Assembly: GCF_900141775.1 (NCBI RefSeq)
Contig: NZ_FSRI01000002.1
Location: 22,501 to 86,500 of the forward strand
DNA: 64,000 nucleotides
Reading direction: 5' to 3'
Source of the DNA: Salinivibrio sp. ES.052
Lineage (GTDB): Bacteria > Pseudomonadota > Gammaproteobacteria > Enterobacterales > Vibrionaceae
A model generated the notes under the pieces. It was not told where the DNA came from and made no database searches. It saw only the letters and a program-made list of their open reading frames with translations. Of this stretch, positions 1 through 13,327 are shown piece by piece (positions within the stretch are counted from its first letter, which is position 1; every line of letters begins with the position of its first letter). The position numbers and the translations under genes are program-made.

Positions 1-1954
1 CTGGAGGTGCTCCCACAAGACGCGCGACTGAGTGTTTTTCCATAAATTCGGACATATCAATCCGGACCATGGCGTCACGACTATCAAACATAAATTCAGC
101 GAGCGACTTACACAGCTCCGTTTTCCCCACCCCTGTTGGGCCTAAAAATAGGAAGGAGCCTATTGGGCGATTAGGATCGGCAAGCCCAGCACGGCTTCGA
201 CGAATAGCATTGGCAACCGCGCTGACCGCTTCATCTTGGCCTATCACGCGAGCATGCAATGCCGATTCCATTTTTAGCAGCTTCTCTTTTTCGCTTTCCA
301 ACATACGAGAAACAGGGATCCCCGTTTGGCGGGCAATGACATCAGCGATCTCAGCCTCAGTCACCCGGTTTTTCAACAGGGTCATTTCCTGCATCTCGGC
401 TTGACTAGCCAAGTCCAGTTGCTTTTCTAGTTCTGGGATCTTGCCGTATTGCAGCTCAGACATTCGACTCAAGTCACCCGCCCGACGTGCAATCTCCATA
501 TCGGTCCGTGCTTGCTCTAAGGCTGCTTTGATATGTTGTGCGCCAGATACCGCGGCTTTTTCGGTATTCCATACCTCTTCCAGTTCTGCATATTCACGCT
601 CTTTCGCCTCGAGCTCTTCGCGAAGCGTCTCTAAGCGCTTTAGACTTGCACTGTCTTCTTCTTTTTCTAACGCTTGCTGCTCAATTTTAAGCTGAACAAT
701 ACGCCGCTCAAGTCGATCCAGTGAATCAGGTTTGGAGTCGATTTGCATTCGGATGCTGGAAGCCGCCTCGTCAATCAGATCGATGGCTTTATCTGGCAGT
801 TGCCGATCTGCAATATAGCGATGTGACAAGCTAGCAGCAGCAACAATAGCGGGATCCGTAATTTCTACCGCATGGTGCAGTTCATAACGCTCTTTCAAAC
901 CACGTAAAATCGCTACCGTGTCTTCAACATTCGGCTCATTCACCAAAACTTTTTGGAAACGACGCTCTAATGCCGCATCTTTTTCTACGTATTGGCGATA
1001 TTCATCAAGGGTCGTTGCCCCCACGCAGTGGAGCTCACCACGTGCCAATGCAGGCTTGAGCATATTACCCGCATCCATCGCTCCTTCGGCTTTACCCGCC
1101 CCCACCATCGTGTGGAGTTCATCGATAAAGAGGATGACATTGCCTTCCTCTTTGGCGAGTTCATTAAGCACCGATTTGAGTCGCTCTTCAAATTCCCCAC
1201 GGTACTTAGCACCAGCTACCAGTGAGCCCATGTCGAGAGAAAGGACACGTTTACTACGTAAGCCTTCTGGCACCTCACCGTTAACAATACGCTGAGCGAG
1301 GCCTTCCACAATGGCGGTTTTGCCGACGCCCGGCTCACCAATCAGCACAGGGTTGTTTTTAGTTCGGCGCTGAAGCACTTGTACCGTACGGCGAATTTCA
1401 TCATCACGCCCGATTACCGGATCAAGCTTACCTTGCTCAGCCCGTTCGGTGAGATCGATGGTGAACTTCTCAAGCGCTTGTCGATTTTCTTCCGCATTGG
1501 GGTCATCAACTTGCTGGCCGCCACGAACTTTCTCTATCGCCTCTTCAACTTTTTGCGAAGTCAGGCCATGACTCCGTAGGAGTTCGCCAAGCTGACCTTT
1601 GTCTTCCACCGCAGCCAACACAAAAAGCTCAGAGGAAATATATTTATCTTTGCGCTTTTGTGAGACTTTGTCGCAGAGGTTAAATAGGGTGCCTAGATGA
1701 TTAGAAAGTTGAACCTCACCGCCGGTGCCCGTGACTTGTGGTAACCGGTCTAGTAGTTCGGAAAGGCTAGAGCGCAACTGGCTCACATCCACGTTCATCA
1801 TGGTCAATAATGGACGAATCGCACTACTGTCTTGATTCAGCAATGCGGTCATCAAGTGAACGGGTTCAATATATTGATGGTCTCGTCCTAATGCGAGTGA
1901 TTGCGCATCAGAGATAGCAATTTGAAACTTACTCGTAAAACGGTCAAGGCGCAT
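1..1954 (-). CDS. clpB: ClpB disaggregase, N-terminal 651 residues (cut by the window edge)
   Basis: Hsp104/ClpB AAA+ chaperone that, with DnaK, pulls polypeptides out of aggregates in the cytoplasm. The reading frame opens at ATG 1954 after a strong GGGAGGAG ribosome site and runs off the left edge, so the last ~200 residues are missing. Visible parts: the N-terminal Clp repeat domain (about 1-145), the first Walker A GEPGVGKT (206-213) with Walker B ending FIDELH, the Glu/Lys-rich middle coiled coil (about 400-530), and the second Walker A GPTGVGKT near 605-612. It lies 77 bp downstream of pgeF and has its own heat-shock promoter in that gap. It is not broken as far as it can be read; the family is about 857 residues long. 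Confidence 0.97.
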   Translation of the reverse strand, partial: MRLDRFTSKFQIAISDAQSLALGRDHQYIEPVHLMTALLNQDSSAIRPLLTMMNVDVSQLRSSLSELLDRLPQVTGTGGEVQLSNHLGTLFNLCDKVSQKRKDKYISSELFVLAAVEDKGQLGELLRSHGLTSQKVEEAIEKVRGGQQVDDPNAEENRQALEKFTIDLTERAEQGKLDPVIGRDDEIRRTVQVLQRRTKNNPVLIGEPGVGKTAIVEGLAQRIVNGEVPEGLRSKRVLSLDMGSLVAGAKYRGEFEERLKSVLNELAKEEGNVILFIDELHTMVGAGKAEGAMDAGNMLKPALARGELHCVGATTLDEYRQYVEKDAALERRFQKVLVNEPNVEDTVAILRGLKERYELHHAVEITDPAIVAAASLSHRYIADRQLPDKAIDLIDEAASSIRMQIDSKPDSLDRLERRIVQLKIEQQALEKEEDSASLKRLETLREELEAKEREYAELEEVWNTEKAAVSGAQHIKAALEQARTDMEIARRAGDLSRMSELQYGKIPELEKQLDLASQAEMQEMTLLKNRVTEAEIADVIARQTGIPVSRMLESEKEKLLKMESALHARVIGQDEAVSAVANAIRRSRAGLADPNRPIGSFLFLGPTGVGKTELCKSLAEFMFDSRDAMVRIDMSEFMEKHSVARLVGAPP

Positions 1955-1987
1955 AGCTCCTCCCATTTAACACCTTTAGTTGATGAA

Positions 1988-2017
1988 TAAATGGGCACGA
2001 TACAGGTATTTTTCAAG
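1988..2017 (-). promoter_or_regulatory. Sigma-32 (RpoH) heat-shock promoter of clpB
   Basis: On the minus strand CTTGAAA (2017-2011) is followed after 14 bases by GCCCATTTA (1996-1988). The RpoH consensus is CTTGAAA, N13-17, CCCCATNTA, so the -35 is perfect and the -10 differs only in its first base. It lies about 35 bases before the clpB start and just after the pgeF stop. clpB is a known RpoH target in other gammaproteobacteria. Confidence 0.85.
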
Positions 2018-2031
2018 CGTCGAGTATGACT

Positions 2032-2754
2032 TTATTTTGCTCGCCAGATACACGTTGCCATCCGCCCCGTCTGCCCATCTCTTCGATATGAATAGAACTG
2101 GTCAGCTTGCTGATAGGTGCAGAACTCTCCCCCATAGATCGCTGTCACGCCTGCCCGCCTAAGTCGCTGCGTGGCGAGCACATAAAGATCAGCAAGGTAC
2201 TTGTGATCGCCTTTAGGCATAAAGGCGGCCTTTGCCTCCGGTGACAGAGAGGTAAATGCCAGGTAAACATCTTCTCCCACCTCAAAGGCTTGAGGCCCGA
2301 TAGCCGGCCCTAACCAAACGAGGCACTGGCTTGGATCCGCAAACATCGATAACGTCGTTTCCAGGACACCATGCAATAAGCCGCGCCAGCCAGCATGAGC
2401 CGCAGCAACTTGGCGACCATCATGACTACAATAAAGTACGGGTAAGCAATCAGCGGTCATAACGGTGCACACATGTCCTGTGACGTCTGTGAATGCCGCA
2501 TCCGCCTCTAAGTTCGGACCATAATGCGGTAAACGTACTACTTGAGTACCATGCACTTGCTCAAGCCAGGTTATATCACCACGAACCTGCCTCGCGAGTG
2601 TCACACGATTTTGTTGTACTGCATTCGGCTCATCGCCCACATGCATTCCAAGATTCCAACCGGCAAAAGCGCCTTGGCTCACACCACCCGTCCGTGTTGT
2701 CGTTAACGCCTGTATATTATCCGGCGCCGGCCAATCCGGTTGGAGGTACTGCAT
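2032..2754 (-). CDS. pgeF: PgeF (YfiH) peptidoglycan-editing factor, multicopper-oxidase-fold protein
   Basis: Cytoplasmic protein of the YfiH/DUF152 (Cu-oxidase_4) family, 240 residues, the usual size. Family knowledge: in E. coli PgeF removes L-Ser wrongly added in place of L-Ala in UDP-MurNAc peptides. The zinc-site residues of the family are visible as H68 (EQVHGT), C103 (ADCLPV) and H120 (AHAGWRG). Its ATG overlaps the TGA stop of rluD in an ATGA junction (2752-2756), so the two are translationally coupled and in one operon, and clpB follows. Nothing odd. Confidence 0.93.
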   Translation of the reverse strand: MQYLQPDWPAPDNIQALTTTRTGGVSQGAFAGWNLGMHVGDEPNAVQQNRVTLARQVRGDITWLEQVHGTQVVRLPHYGPNLEADAAFTDVTGHVCTVMTADCLPVLYCSHDGRQVAAAHAGWRGLLHGVLETTLSMFADPSQCLVWLGPAIGPQAFEVGEDVYLAFTSLSPEAKAAFMPKGDHKYLADLYVLATQRLRRAGVTAIYGGEFCTYQQADQFYSYRRDGQTGRMATCIWRAK

Positions 2755-3728
2755 CAGTATTCATCTTCCCCATTTTGCGCTTGGTCGGCGCGTAAATGTT
2801 CGGCTAATGTCACCATATCTTCGGGAACGGGCGCATGCCACTCCATTTTTTCACCAGTGATCGGATGGTCAAGACGTAGCATCGCCGCATGCAAAGCTTG
2901 GCGCTTAAACTGCCGTAATGCTTGCACCAAGGTTTCACCCGCTTGGCGTGGTGGCTTTGCTTTACCACCATATAAAGGGTCACCAACGAGAGGATGATTC
3001 AAATAGGCCATATGAACACGGATTTGATGAGTTCGTCCTGTTTCTAACCGCAAACGTAACCGAGTATGCCCGCGAAAGTGCTCTGCAACACGATAATGTG
3101 TGATCGCGGGTTTACCGAGTTCATGTACCGCCATGTGAGTACGTTTGGTGGAATGACGACCTATCGGTTTATCAATCATGCCGCCCCCGGTCATATTACC
3201 GATAGCGATGGCCTCGTATTCACGGGTGATTTTCCGTTTTTGCAAGGCGCGAACTAAGCGTGTTTGTGCCGGAATGGTTTTCGCAACGACCATCAAACCG
3301 GTTGTCTCTTTATCCAAACGATGCACAATGCCAGCACGCGGTACGTCGCCAATGTCTGGGTAGCGGTAAAGCAAACCGTTCAACAGTGTACCATCAGGGC
3401 AGCCAGCACCGGGATGGACGACAAGCCCTGTAGGTTTATTAATGACGAGAAGATCATCATCTTCATAGATCACATCAAGTGGTATATCTTGCGCAATCCA
3501 GCGATCGTCATCTTCGATTTCCGCCGTGATCTCAACCGCTTCTCCCCCCATTACTTTCTGGCGCGGTTTATCAATCGCAATGCCGTCGAGTGATACTTGA
3601 CCTGCTTGAATCCACGTTTTAATCCGAGATCGCGAATAATCTGGGAATAACTCAGCAATTGCTTGATCAAGGCGCTGGCCCAATTGGTGCTCTTGGATCT
3701 GGTGTGATAACTCTATCTGTTGTGCCAT
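2754..3728 (-). CDS. rluD: RluD, 23S rRNA pseudouridine(1911/1915/1917) synthase
   Basis: Makes the three pseudouridines in helix 69 of 23S rRNA, needed for normal ribosome function. 324 residues, family length. An S4 RNA-binding domain (about 17-80) is followed by the RluA-type catalytic domain with the HRLDKETTG motif; the catalytic aspartate is D139. It is divergent from bamD, as in E. coli and vibrios, and its stop overlaps the pgeF start. The ATG at 3728 is the only sensible start before the S4 domain. Confidence 0.96.
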   Translation of the reverse strand: MAQQIELSHQIQEHQLGQRLDQAIAELFPDYSRSRIKTWIQAGQVSLDGIAIDKPRQKVMGGEAVEITAEIEDDDRWIAQDIPLDVIYEDDDLLVINKPTGLVVHPGAGCPDGTLLNGLLYRYPDIGDVPRAGIVHRLDKETTGLMVVAKTIPAQTRLVRALQKRKITREYEAIAIGNMTGGGMIDKPIGRHSTKRTHMAVHELGKPAITHYRVAEHFRGHTRLRLRLETGRTHQIRVHMAYLNHPLVGDPLYGGKAKPPRQAGETLVQALRQFKRQALHAAMLRLDHPITGEKMEWHAPVPEDMVTLAEHLRADQAQNGEDEY

Positions 3729-3811
3729 ATCGAACTTTTCTATGGTTTCTATGACTAAACCCTCGCGACAGTCGTTATAGTGGCGCTCGGCATATCGCCT
3801 ATAAACACCTT

Positions 3812-3841
3812 TTGCTATAGTCGCCTGTCACTGGATAAAAT
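3812..3841 (+). promoter_or_regulatory. Candidate bamD promoter
   Basis: TTGCTA (3812-3817), an 18-base spacer and TAAAAT (3836-3841) lie 85 bases before bamD in the 198-bp gap between the divergent rluD and bamD genes. The match is moderate. I saw no clear sigma-E promoter here, although bamD belongs to the sigma-E regulon in some relatives. Confidence 0.4.
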
Positions 3842-3926
3842 AGCCGGAATAATGACATTGTATCTGTTTGCCGCTGTGACCGTAATCCAGATGGCATAAA
3901 AACTTTTCAAGGAAGTGCGATAACCC

Positions 3927-4652
3927 ATGAAACGCCTAACCCTTACTGCAATACTGGCAGCCTCTGTTCTCGTCGGTTGTTCAAGCAACAACCAAGTTGT
4001 TCAAGACGATCCGCCCTCTAAACTGTACCAGGATGCTGAAGCGCAGTTAAACAAAGGAGCATGGATAACCGCGATTGAAAAGCTTGAAGCGCTGGACTCT
4101 CGCTATCCCTTTGGTGCTTATTCCGATCAAGTACAACTGGATCTTATCTATGCCTATTATAAGAATGACGATCTTGCCTTAGCCGAGGCAACTATCGACC
4201 GTTTTATGCGCATGCATCCAGCTCACTCAGAAAGTGACTGGGTTGCCTACATGCACGGCCTCGTTCATATGGCACAAGATCGGAGCTTGATTCATGACAT
4301 CCTGCGTATGGAGCGGGATGATCGAGACCCTCAACCCGCACGTAAGGCATTTTCTGATTTTCACCGCTTACTCGAGCGCTATCCCAATAGCGAGTACGCT
4401 GCTGATGCAAAAGCCCGTATGTTGGCATTAAAAAATCGCTTAGCTAACTACGAGCTTGCGACTGCTGATTACTATATTCGCCGAGAAGCTTGGGTTGCCG
4501 CGGTTAACCGTTGCCAAGCGTTGCAGCGTGACTTCCCTGATACTGAAGCCGCCAAGGCGTCTTTGCCTCTTATGCTAAAAGCGTATAAAAAATTAGGACT
4601 TGAGGAGCCGGCTGAACGTACTCGTAAACTGATGGAGAAGAACCCCGTTTAG
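3927..4652 (+). CDS. bamD: BamD outer-membrane assembly lipoprotein
   Basis: Essential lipoprotein of the beta-barrel assembly machine, held on the periplasmic face of the outer membrane and bound to BamA. The 241-residue product begins with a lipoprotein signal peptide ending LVGC, so the lipidated cysteine is C18, followed by TPR-like repeats of the YfiO family (about 30-225). An AAGGAAG ribosome site precedes the ATG. Length and order of features match the family. It is transcribed away from rluD and ends in its own terminator before the convergent rRNA operon. Confidence 0.96.
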   Translation: MKRLTLTAILAASVLVGCSSNNQVVQDDPPSKLYQDAEAQLNKGAWITAIEKLEALDSRYPFGAYSDQVQLDLIYAYYKNDDLALAEATIDRFMRMHPAHSESDWVAYMHGLVHMAQDRSLIHDILRMERDDRDPQPARKAFSDFHRLLERYPNSEYAADAKARMLALKNRLANYELATADYYIRREAWVAAVNRCQALQRDFPDTEAAKASLPLMLKAYKKLGLEEPAERTRKLMEKNPV

Positions 4653-4680
4653 CGAATCAAGACTAATCATAGTGATTATA

Positions 4681-4707
4681 AACCTCCCAAACAAAGGGAG
4701 GTTTTTT
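4681..4707 (+). terminator. Rho-independent terminator of bamD
   Basis: AACCTCCC, a 7-base loop, GGGAGGTT and then a T run lie 28 bases after the bamD stop. The 200 bases that follow, up to the rRNA terminator, show no gene or clear element. Confidence 0.88.
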
Positions 4708-4906
4708 ATGCCCGTTCATTTACCAGCACGCATGTCCTACCTCAATGAGCGAATCCACACATTGAGATATAGAGAGGGTCGGTATCAAGGCCGGCTTTCA
4801 GTTCGATATAAGGTTGCTAGTCACTAAGCACACAATAGCGATATCCCCAAGGCAGGGACGAACAGGGATAGAGCGATGAAGAGCCTAGTTCGGGCAGACC
4901 TATAAA

Positions 4907-4938
4907 CAAAAAAAGCCCTGACCGTTAGGTCAGGGCTT
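4907..4938 (-). terminator. Rho-independent terminator of the rRNA operon
   Basis: On the minus strand an 11-bp stem AAGCCCTGACC / GGTCAGGGCTT with a 4-base loop is followed by seven or more T, about 160 bases past the 5S gene. In that 160-base trailer I see no tRNA; it holds an 8-bp inverted repeat CATCAAAG / CTTTGATG (4952-4959 and 4975-4982). Confidence 0.93.
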
Positions 4939-5095
4939 ACTGTTTCTGTCTCATCAAAGTCTTACGCATATCAGCTTTGATGCTTAAATTGCGAGCTATG
5001 CGCAGTGAGTTTTGAAGCGAGACGCACAATGTATGCCAATACATGAGCATCGCAGCTATCAAAAATCGCAAGCAATAGGCGCAATTTATAATCAA

Positions 5096-5214
5096 AGCCT
5101 GGCGATGTCCTACTCTCACATGGGGAGACCCCACACTACCATCGGCGCTGCTTCGTTTCACTACTGAGTTCGGCATGGAGTCAGGTGGGTCCAAAGCGCT
5201 ATGGTCGCCAAGCA
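5096..5214 (-). rRNA. rrf: 5S ribosomal RNA
   Basis: About 119 nt on the minus strand, starting TGCTTGGCGACC and ending GTCGCCAGGC(T), with the conserved CCGAACTCAG and GGGGTCTCCCC segments. It closes the rRNA operon 85 bases after 23S. Ends are estimated to within a few bases. Confidence 0.97.
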
Positions 5215-5280
5215 AATTCGGTAATCTAGAAAGCTGTTCGTTCTCGCCACAATCAACTGGCTTATTTCGAGTCCAACCCA

Positions 5281-5298
5281 AAACCTCTTGGGTGTTGT

Positions 5299-5302
<4 letters not shown>
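5281..5302 (-). other. 3' arm of the pre-23S processing stem
   Basis: The sequence just after 23S (plus strand AACCTCTTGGGTGTTGTATGG) is complementary, with a few mismatches, to the sequence just before 23S (8187-8206). Such flanking helices are RNase III substrates in rRNA maturation. The pairing is seen directly; the processing is inferred. Confidence 0.65.
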
Positions 5303-8186
<2,884 letters not shown>

Positions 8187-8189
<3 letters not shown>

Positions 8190-8206
8190 TACAACCCCAA
8201 AAGGTC
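8187..8206 (-). other. 5' arm of the pre-23S processing stem
   Basis: CCATACAACCCCAAAAGGT on the plus strand pairs with the segment after 23S (5281-5302), forming the long helix that closes the pre-23S loop. Confidence 0.65.
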
Positions 8207-8407
8207 TTGCTTATTTACTTTCACTTTTAAAAAGTGAAAACAAACGGTTTAAACAACTAAGGTTTTGTTTTTGCCGGACTCAAAATAGAGACTTTGCTTA
8301 TTGCTAAGACAAAGCCCAAGCACACTTGATTGTGTGAGTGACATTACATGTCACTGATTGAGAACTTTACTGTCATTCTTAAAGAATGACTTTGTCAGCT
8401 TTCCAGA

Positions 8408-8420
8408 TTGTTAAAGAGCA
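8408..8420 (-). promoter_or_regulatory. boxA antitermination site in the 16S-23S spacer
   Basis: TGCTCTTTAACAA on the minus strand equals the enteric boxA consensus that loads NusB/S10 for rRNA antitermination. It lies between tRNA-Glu and 23S, just after a terminator-like hairpin. The rest of the 294-base spacer holds only the 23S leader. Confidence 0.92.
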
Positions 8421-8443
8421 TGTGTGTTTATCACGAGGATAAA

Positions 8444-8489
8444 ACGCCACTTCTTAACCACACTCGAAAATGTGTTCATGAAGTGGCGT
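8444..8489 (-). other. Hairpin at the 3' end of tRNA-Glu in the rrn transcript
   Basis: ACGCCACTTC (8489-8480) and GAAGTGGCGT (8453-8444) form a perfect 10-bp stem whose first arm includes the CCA end of tRNA-Glu. An inner AACACA/TGTGGTT pairing extends it, and TTTTATC follows. It resembles a weak terminator or a 3' processing signal. Confidence 0.6.
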
Positions 8490-8559
8490 CCCATAGGGGA
8501 GTCGAACCCCTGTTACCGCCGTGAAAGGGCGGTGTCCTAGGCCTCTAGACGAATGGGAC
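8484..8559 (-). tRNA. tRNA-Glu (anticodon TTC)
   Basis: A 76-nt tRNA in the 16S-23S spacer. Its acceptor strands GTCCCAT/ATGGGAC, anticodon loop CTTTCAC (anticodon TTC), T-loop GTTCGACTC and encoded CCA are all present. It is close to the E. coli spacer tRNA-Glu and is the only tRNA in this operon. Confidence 0.98.
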
Positions 8560-8599
8560 ACGCTGATATGTTTGGGAACATATCCTCTTATAACTTCAA

Positions 8600-8633
8600 C
8601 CTATACAATCTGTGTGAACACTCGCAAGAATAG
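8600..8633 (-). other. 3' arm of the pre-16S processing stem
   Basis: This segment after 16S is complementary over about 34 bases, with few mismatches, to 10343-10377 before 16S, including ACACAGATTG / CAATCTGTGT. It closes the pre-16S loop and is the expected RNase III target. Confidence 0.8.
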
Positions 8634-8639
8634 CGTCAG

Positions 8640-10193
<1,554 letters not shown>

Positions 10194-10342
10194 TAAGTTC
10201 TTTTGTTCGCTTTCCCAAAAGGAAAGACAAACGGCTCGATAAATACTGTTTTGTTCGTCTCCTAAGAGACAAACGAATTGACTGTGCCGAATAACTAAAA
10301 GTTATCGTTTGGTCACTCAGTTCATCGAATAAATCTTTTTGT

Positions 10343-10377
10343 CTATTCTCAACGAGTGCCCACACAGATTGCATAGG
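10343..10377 (-). other. 5' arm of the pre-16S processing stem
   Basis: The partner of 8600-8633. The helix lies in the rrn leader between boxA and mature 16S. Confidence 0.8.
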
Positions 10378-10381
10378 TCAA

Positions 10382-10394
10382 ATTGTTAAAGAGC
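10382..10394 (-). promoter_or_regulatory. boxA antitermination site in the rrn leader
   Basis: CGCTCTTTAACAA on the minus strand, matching the boxA consensus at all but one base, about 40 bases after the P2 -10 element. Confidence 0.88.
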
Positions 10395-10436
10395 GTTGAC
10401 TGTGCGAAGCTGCGCTTCGCTTGGTCAGGGCTGCGT

Positions 10437-10464
10437 ATCTTACGCGCCTTACCGTTAAAGTCAA
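10437..10464 (-). promoter_or_regulatory. rRNA operon promoter P2
   Basis: TTGACT (10464-10459), 16-base spacer, TAAGAT (10442-10437) on the minus strand, about 250 bases before 16S. The 16-base spacing and a GC-containing discriminator are typical of rrn promoters. Confidence 0.82.
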
Positions 10465-10556
10465 GAAGAAATTTTATCTTTTCTTTTTAGCCAACCGGCC
10501 AAAACAAAACCTCTTATTAACTTCCCTAACGCGTTGTCTGCGTTAAGTAGGGGTGC

Positions 10557-10610
10557 ATTCTAGAGAAAACGTGACAACCGTCAACAATAAATTTCATTTT
10601 CTTTTTTGAT
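10557..10610 (-). promoter_or_regulatory. rRNA operon promoter P1 with A/T-rich UP element
   Basis: TTGACG (10584-10579), 16-base spacer, TAGAAT (10562-10557), then a GC-rich GCACCCC discriminator, as in stringently controlled rrn P1 promoters. An A/T-rich tract upstream (about 10585-10610) fits an UP element. P1 and P2 are about 120 bases apart, as in enteric rrn operons. Confidence 0.87.
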
Positions 10611-10674
10611 TGGTCAAAATAAAACCTCATCGTCGACTTTTCCAGCATGATGGGCAATATCCATTCAATATGTA

Positions 10675-10716
10675 CTGTTAGGACTCATATCGAGTAACAG
10701 ATATGAGTCCTAACAG
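10675..10716. repeat. Perfect 17-bp inverted repeat upstream of rrn P1
   Basis: Arm 10675-10691 (CTGTTAGGACTCATATC) and arm 10700-10716 are exact reverse complements around an 8-base loop. It lies between the alpha-operon terminator and rrn P1. No good T run follows on either strand, so it does not look like a simple terminator. Its function is unknown. Confidence 0.9.
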
Positions 10717-10762
10717 CACTTTGATTTTATCTATGAGTAACTCGTATCTCTACGTTGTTTAA

Positions 10763-10795
10763 ACAAAGAAAAAGCCAGGCGATTAGCCTGGCTTT
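10763..10795 (-). terminator. Rho-independent terminator of the alpha operon
   Basis: AAAGCCAGGC, loop TAATC, GCCTGGCTTT, then TTTCTTTG on the minus strand, 28 bases after the rplQ stop. It separates the ribosomal protein block from the rRNA promoters. Confidence 0.92.
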
Positions 10796-10823
10796 CTAAA
10801 TATACTACATAATAATAATTAAA

Positions 10824-11210
10824 TTATTCTGCAGCTTCCTCAGCGTCTTGCTCAGGGCGATCTACGAGCTCAATGTAAGCCATTGGAGCTTTATCACCTG
10901 AACGAACACCGCATTTTAGAATGCGAGTGTAACCGCCTGCACGTGAAGCAAAACGTGGGCCGAGTTCATTAAACAGTTTCGCTACCACTTCGTCGTTACG
11001 AGTGCGGGCGAACGCTACACGACGGTTAGCAACACTGTCGTTTTTAGCTAAGGTAATCAACGGTTCAATGACGCGACGCAGCTCTTTTGCCTTTGGCAAA
11101 GTTGTTTTGATAACTTCGTGAGTTACCAGCGAGCTAGCCATGTTGCTGAACATCGCTTTACGATGGCTGCTGTTGCGATTGAGTTGACGACCACTCTTAC
11201 GATGGCGCAT
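10824..11210 (-). CDS. rplQ: Ribosomal protein L17
   Basis: Large-subunit protein L17, 128 residues (E. coli 127), with the typical start [20 protein letters not shown] and an acidic C-terminal tail. It is the last gene of the alpha operon (rpsM-rpsK-rpsD-rpoA-rplQ), 35 bases after rpoA, and is followed by the terminator. Confidence 0.98.
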   Translation of the reverse strand: MRHRKSGRQLNRNSSHRKAMFSNMASSLVTHEVIKTTLPKAKELRRVIEPLITLAKNDSVANRRVAFARTRNDEVVAKLFNELGPRFASRAGGYTRILKCGVRSGDKAPMAYIELVDRPEQDAEEAAE

Positions 11211-11245
11211 GACCTAATCCTTCTAACTAAATAATCAGTCTCTGA

Positions 11246-12235
11246 TTAATCTTCAGCGATTGATGCTGGCGGCCAGTTTTCTAAGCGCATGCCTAGAGAT
11301 AGACCACGTGATGCCAGCACGTCTTTAATCTCAGTTAAAGACTTCTTACCAAGGTTTGGCGTTTTCAGAAGCTCAACCTCAGTACGCTGTACCAGATCAC
11401 CGATATAGTGAATCGCTTCTGCTTTCAAACAATTGGCAGAGCGAACAGTTAGTTCAAGATCGTCTACAGGACGCAGTAGGATCGGATCGAACTCTGGCTT
11501 CTCTTCTTTTTCCTCAGGGACACGGACATCGCGTAAGTCAACAAACGCATCTAGCTGCTCAGCCAGAATAGTTGCTGCACGGCGAATCGCTTCCTCAGGA
11601 TCCAGTGTACCGTTAGTTTCCATATCAATAACCAACTTGTCGAGGTCGGTACGCTGTTCGACACGCGCTGCTTCCACTTTGTAAGCAATGCGGTCTACTG
11701 GGCTGAACGTTGCATCAACAAGTAGGCGGCCGATTGGACGCTCGTCGTCTTCGCTATCAATACGCGCTGACGCTGGTACATAGCCACGACCACGCTCTAC
11801 CTTGATACGCATGCTAATTTCAGCGTTTGCATCAGTCAGGTGGCAGATAACGTGTTCTGGGTTCGCAATCTCAACACCACCATCATGGGTGATGTCGCCT
11901 GCAACAACAGGGCCTGCACCAGACTTGGTCAGAGTAAGGATAACTTCATCTTTACCCTCAACCTTAATGGCTAGGCCTTTAAGGTTAAGTAGGATTTCCA
12001 GGATATCTTCCTGAACCCCTTCTTTGGTGCTGTACTCGTGCAATACGCCGTCAATTTCAACTTCCGTCACCGCACAGCCTGGCATAGATGAAAGTAGGAT
12101 ACGACGTAGCGCATTCCCTAGAGTATGGCCAAAACCACGCTCTAGAGGTTCAAGAGTTACTTTTGCGTGCGTCGAGCTAACTTGTTCTATATCAACGAGA
12201 CGCGGCTTAAGAAATTCTGTTACAGAACCCTGCAT
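11246..12235 (-). CDS. rpoA: RNA polymerase alpha subunit
   Basis: 329 residues, as in E. coli. The N-terminal domain (about 1-235) dimerises and nucleates core RNA polymerase. After an acidic linker ([10 protein letters not shown]) the C-terminal domain (about 250-329) binds UP elements and activators such as CRP; its RSANCLKAE segment, which contains the UP-element residue Arg265 of E. coli, is intact. It lies 23 bases after rpsD in the alpha operon. Confidence 0.99.
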   Translation of the reverse strand: MQGSVTEFLKPRLVDIEQVSSTHAKVTLEPLERGFGHTLGNALRRILLSSMPGCAVTEVEIDGVLHEYSTKEGVQEDILEILLNLKGLAIKVEGKDEVILTLTKSGAGPVVAGDITHDGGVEIANPEHVICHLTDANAEISMRIKVERGRGYVPASARIDSEDDERPIGRLLVDATFSPVDRIAYKVEAARVEQRTDLDKLVIDMETNGTLDPEEAIRRAATILAEQLDAFVDLRDVRVPEEKEEKPEFDPILLRPVDDLELTVRSANCLKAEAIHYIGDLVQRTEVELLKTPNLGKKSLTEIKDVLASRGLSLGMRLENWPPASIAED

Positions 12236-12258
12236 TATGTCCTCTCTTTAGTTCAGCT

Positions 12259-12879
12259 TTACTTAGAGTAAAGCTCGACGATCAGGTGTTCGTTGATGTC
12301 AGCAGACAAATCAGAACGCTCTGGTAGGCGTTTGAATGTGCCTTCCATCTTCTTGCTGTCTACTTCGATCCAAGTTGGCAGTTCGCGCTGAGCAGCAACT
12401 TCAAGAGCTGCTTTGATACGCGCCTGGTTCTTAGCTTTCTCACGAATGCTAATCACGTCGTTTGCCGAAACCTTGAAAGAAGGTACGTTAACGACTTTAC
12501 CGTTAACGAGAATCGCTTTGTGGCTTACCAACTGGCGTGATTCAGCGCGGGTAGCACCAAAGCCCATGCGGTAAACTACGTTGTCTAGGCGACCTTCAAG
12601 AAGCTGAAGCAGGTTTTCACCTGTATTACCCTTGATACGGGCAGCATCTTTATAGTAGTTACGGAACTGCTTTTCCATTACGCCATAGATACGACGTACT
12701 TTTTGCTTCTCACGAAGCTGAACGCCATAGTCAGACAAACGGCCGCGACGCTGACCGTGAACGCCTGGGACGTTATCGATTTTACACTTGGTATCAATCG
12801 CGCGTACGCCTGACTTAAGGAACAAGTCAGTGCCTTCGCGACGGCTAAGCTTCAGCTTAGGACCCAAATATCTTGCCAT
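12259..12879 (-). CDS. rpsD: Ribosomal protein S4
   Basis: 206 residues, with an N-terminal ribosomal S4 domain and the S4 RNA-binding fold at about 95-155. S4 starts 30S assembly and in enterics represses the alpha operon by binding the leader in front of rpsM; a matching leader exists here at 13685-13785. It is spaced 40 bases from rpsK. Confidence 0.98.
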   Translation of the reverse strand: MARYLGPKLKLSRREGTDLFLKSGVRAIDTKCKIDNVPGVHGQRRGRLSDYGVQLREKQKVRRIYGVMEKQFRNYYKDAARIKGNTGENLLQLLEGRLDNVVYRMGFGATRAESRQLVSHKAILVNGKVVNVPSFKVSANDVISIREKAKNQARIKAALEVAAQRELPTWIEVDSKKMEGTFKRLPERSDLSADINEHLIVELYSK

Positions 12880-12919
12880 GATCTTTCTCCAATATTCTAA
12901 GAAACAGCGCTAGTGCGTA

Positions 12920-13309
12920 TTAAACGCGGCGTTTCTTAGGTGGACGACAACCGTTATGCGGGATTGGCGTCGCATCAACAATGTTAGTGATGCGGAAGCC
13001 CGCAGCGTTCAGGGCACGAATAGTAGACTCGCGGCCTGGACCTGGACCTTTAACCATCACTTCGAGGTTTTTCAGGCCGTACTCTTTCGCCATTTCACCA
13101 CAACGCTCTGCAGCAACCTGCGCCGCGTATGGAGTAGACTTACGAGAGCCACGGAAACCTGAACCACCGGCAGTTGCCCATGCGAGAGCGTTGCCTTGAC
13201 GGTCAGAAATCGTCACGATTGTGTTATTGAAAGACGCATGAATGTGCGCAACGCCATCAGCGACTTGCTTGCGTACGCGTTTGCGTGCACGAGTTGCTTG
13301 TTTAGCCAT
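12920..13309 (-). CDS. rpsK: Ribosomal protein S11
   Basis: 129 residues with the conserved GPGPGRE segment and the basic C-terminus [10 protein letters not shown]. 30S platform protein, second gene of the alpha operon, 18 bases after rpsM. Confidence 0.98.
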   Translation of the reverse strand: MAKQATRARKRVRKQVADGVAHIHASFNNTIVTISDRQGNALAWATAGGSGFRGSRKSTPYAAQVAAERCGEMAKEYGLKNLEVMVKGPGPGRESTIRALNAAGFRITNIVDATPIPHNGCRPPKKRRV

Positions 13310-13327
13310 AGTACTTACCTACCCCGA

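Noticed and set aside
69-1579. Plus-strand open frames opposite clpB
   Set aside because: They are antisense shadows of a well-conserved coding frame on the minus strand.
4937-5281. 114-codon minus-strand frame around the 5S gene
   Set aside because: It covers 5S and its processed spacer; no coding signal beyond the open frame.
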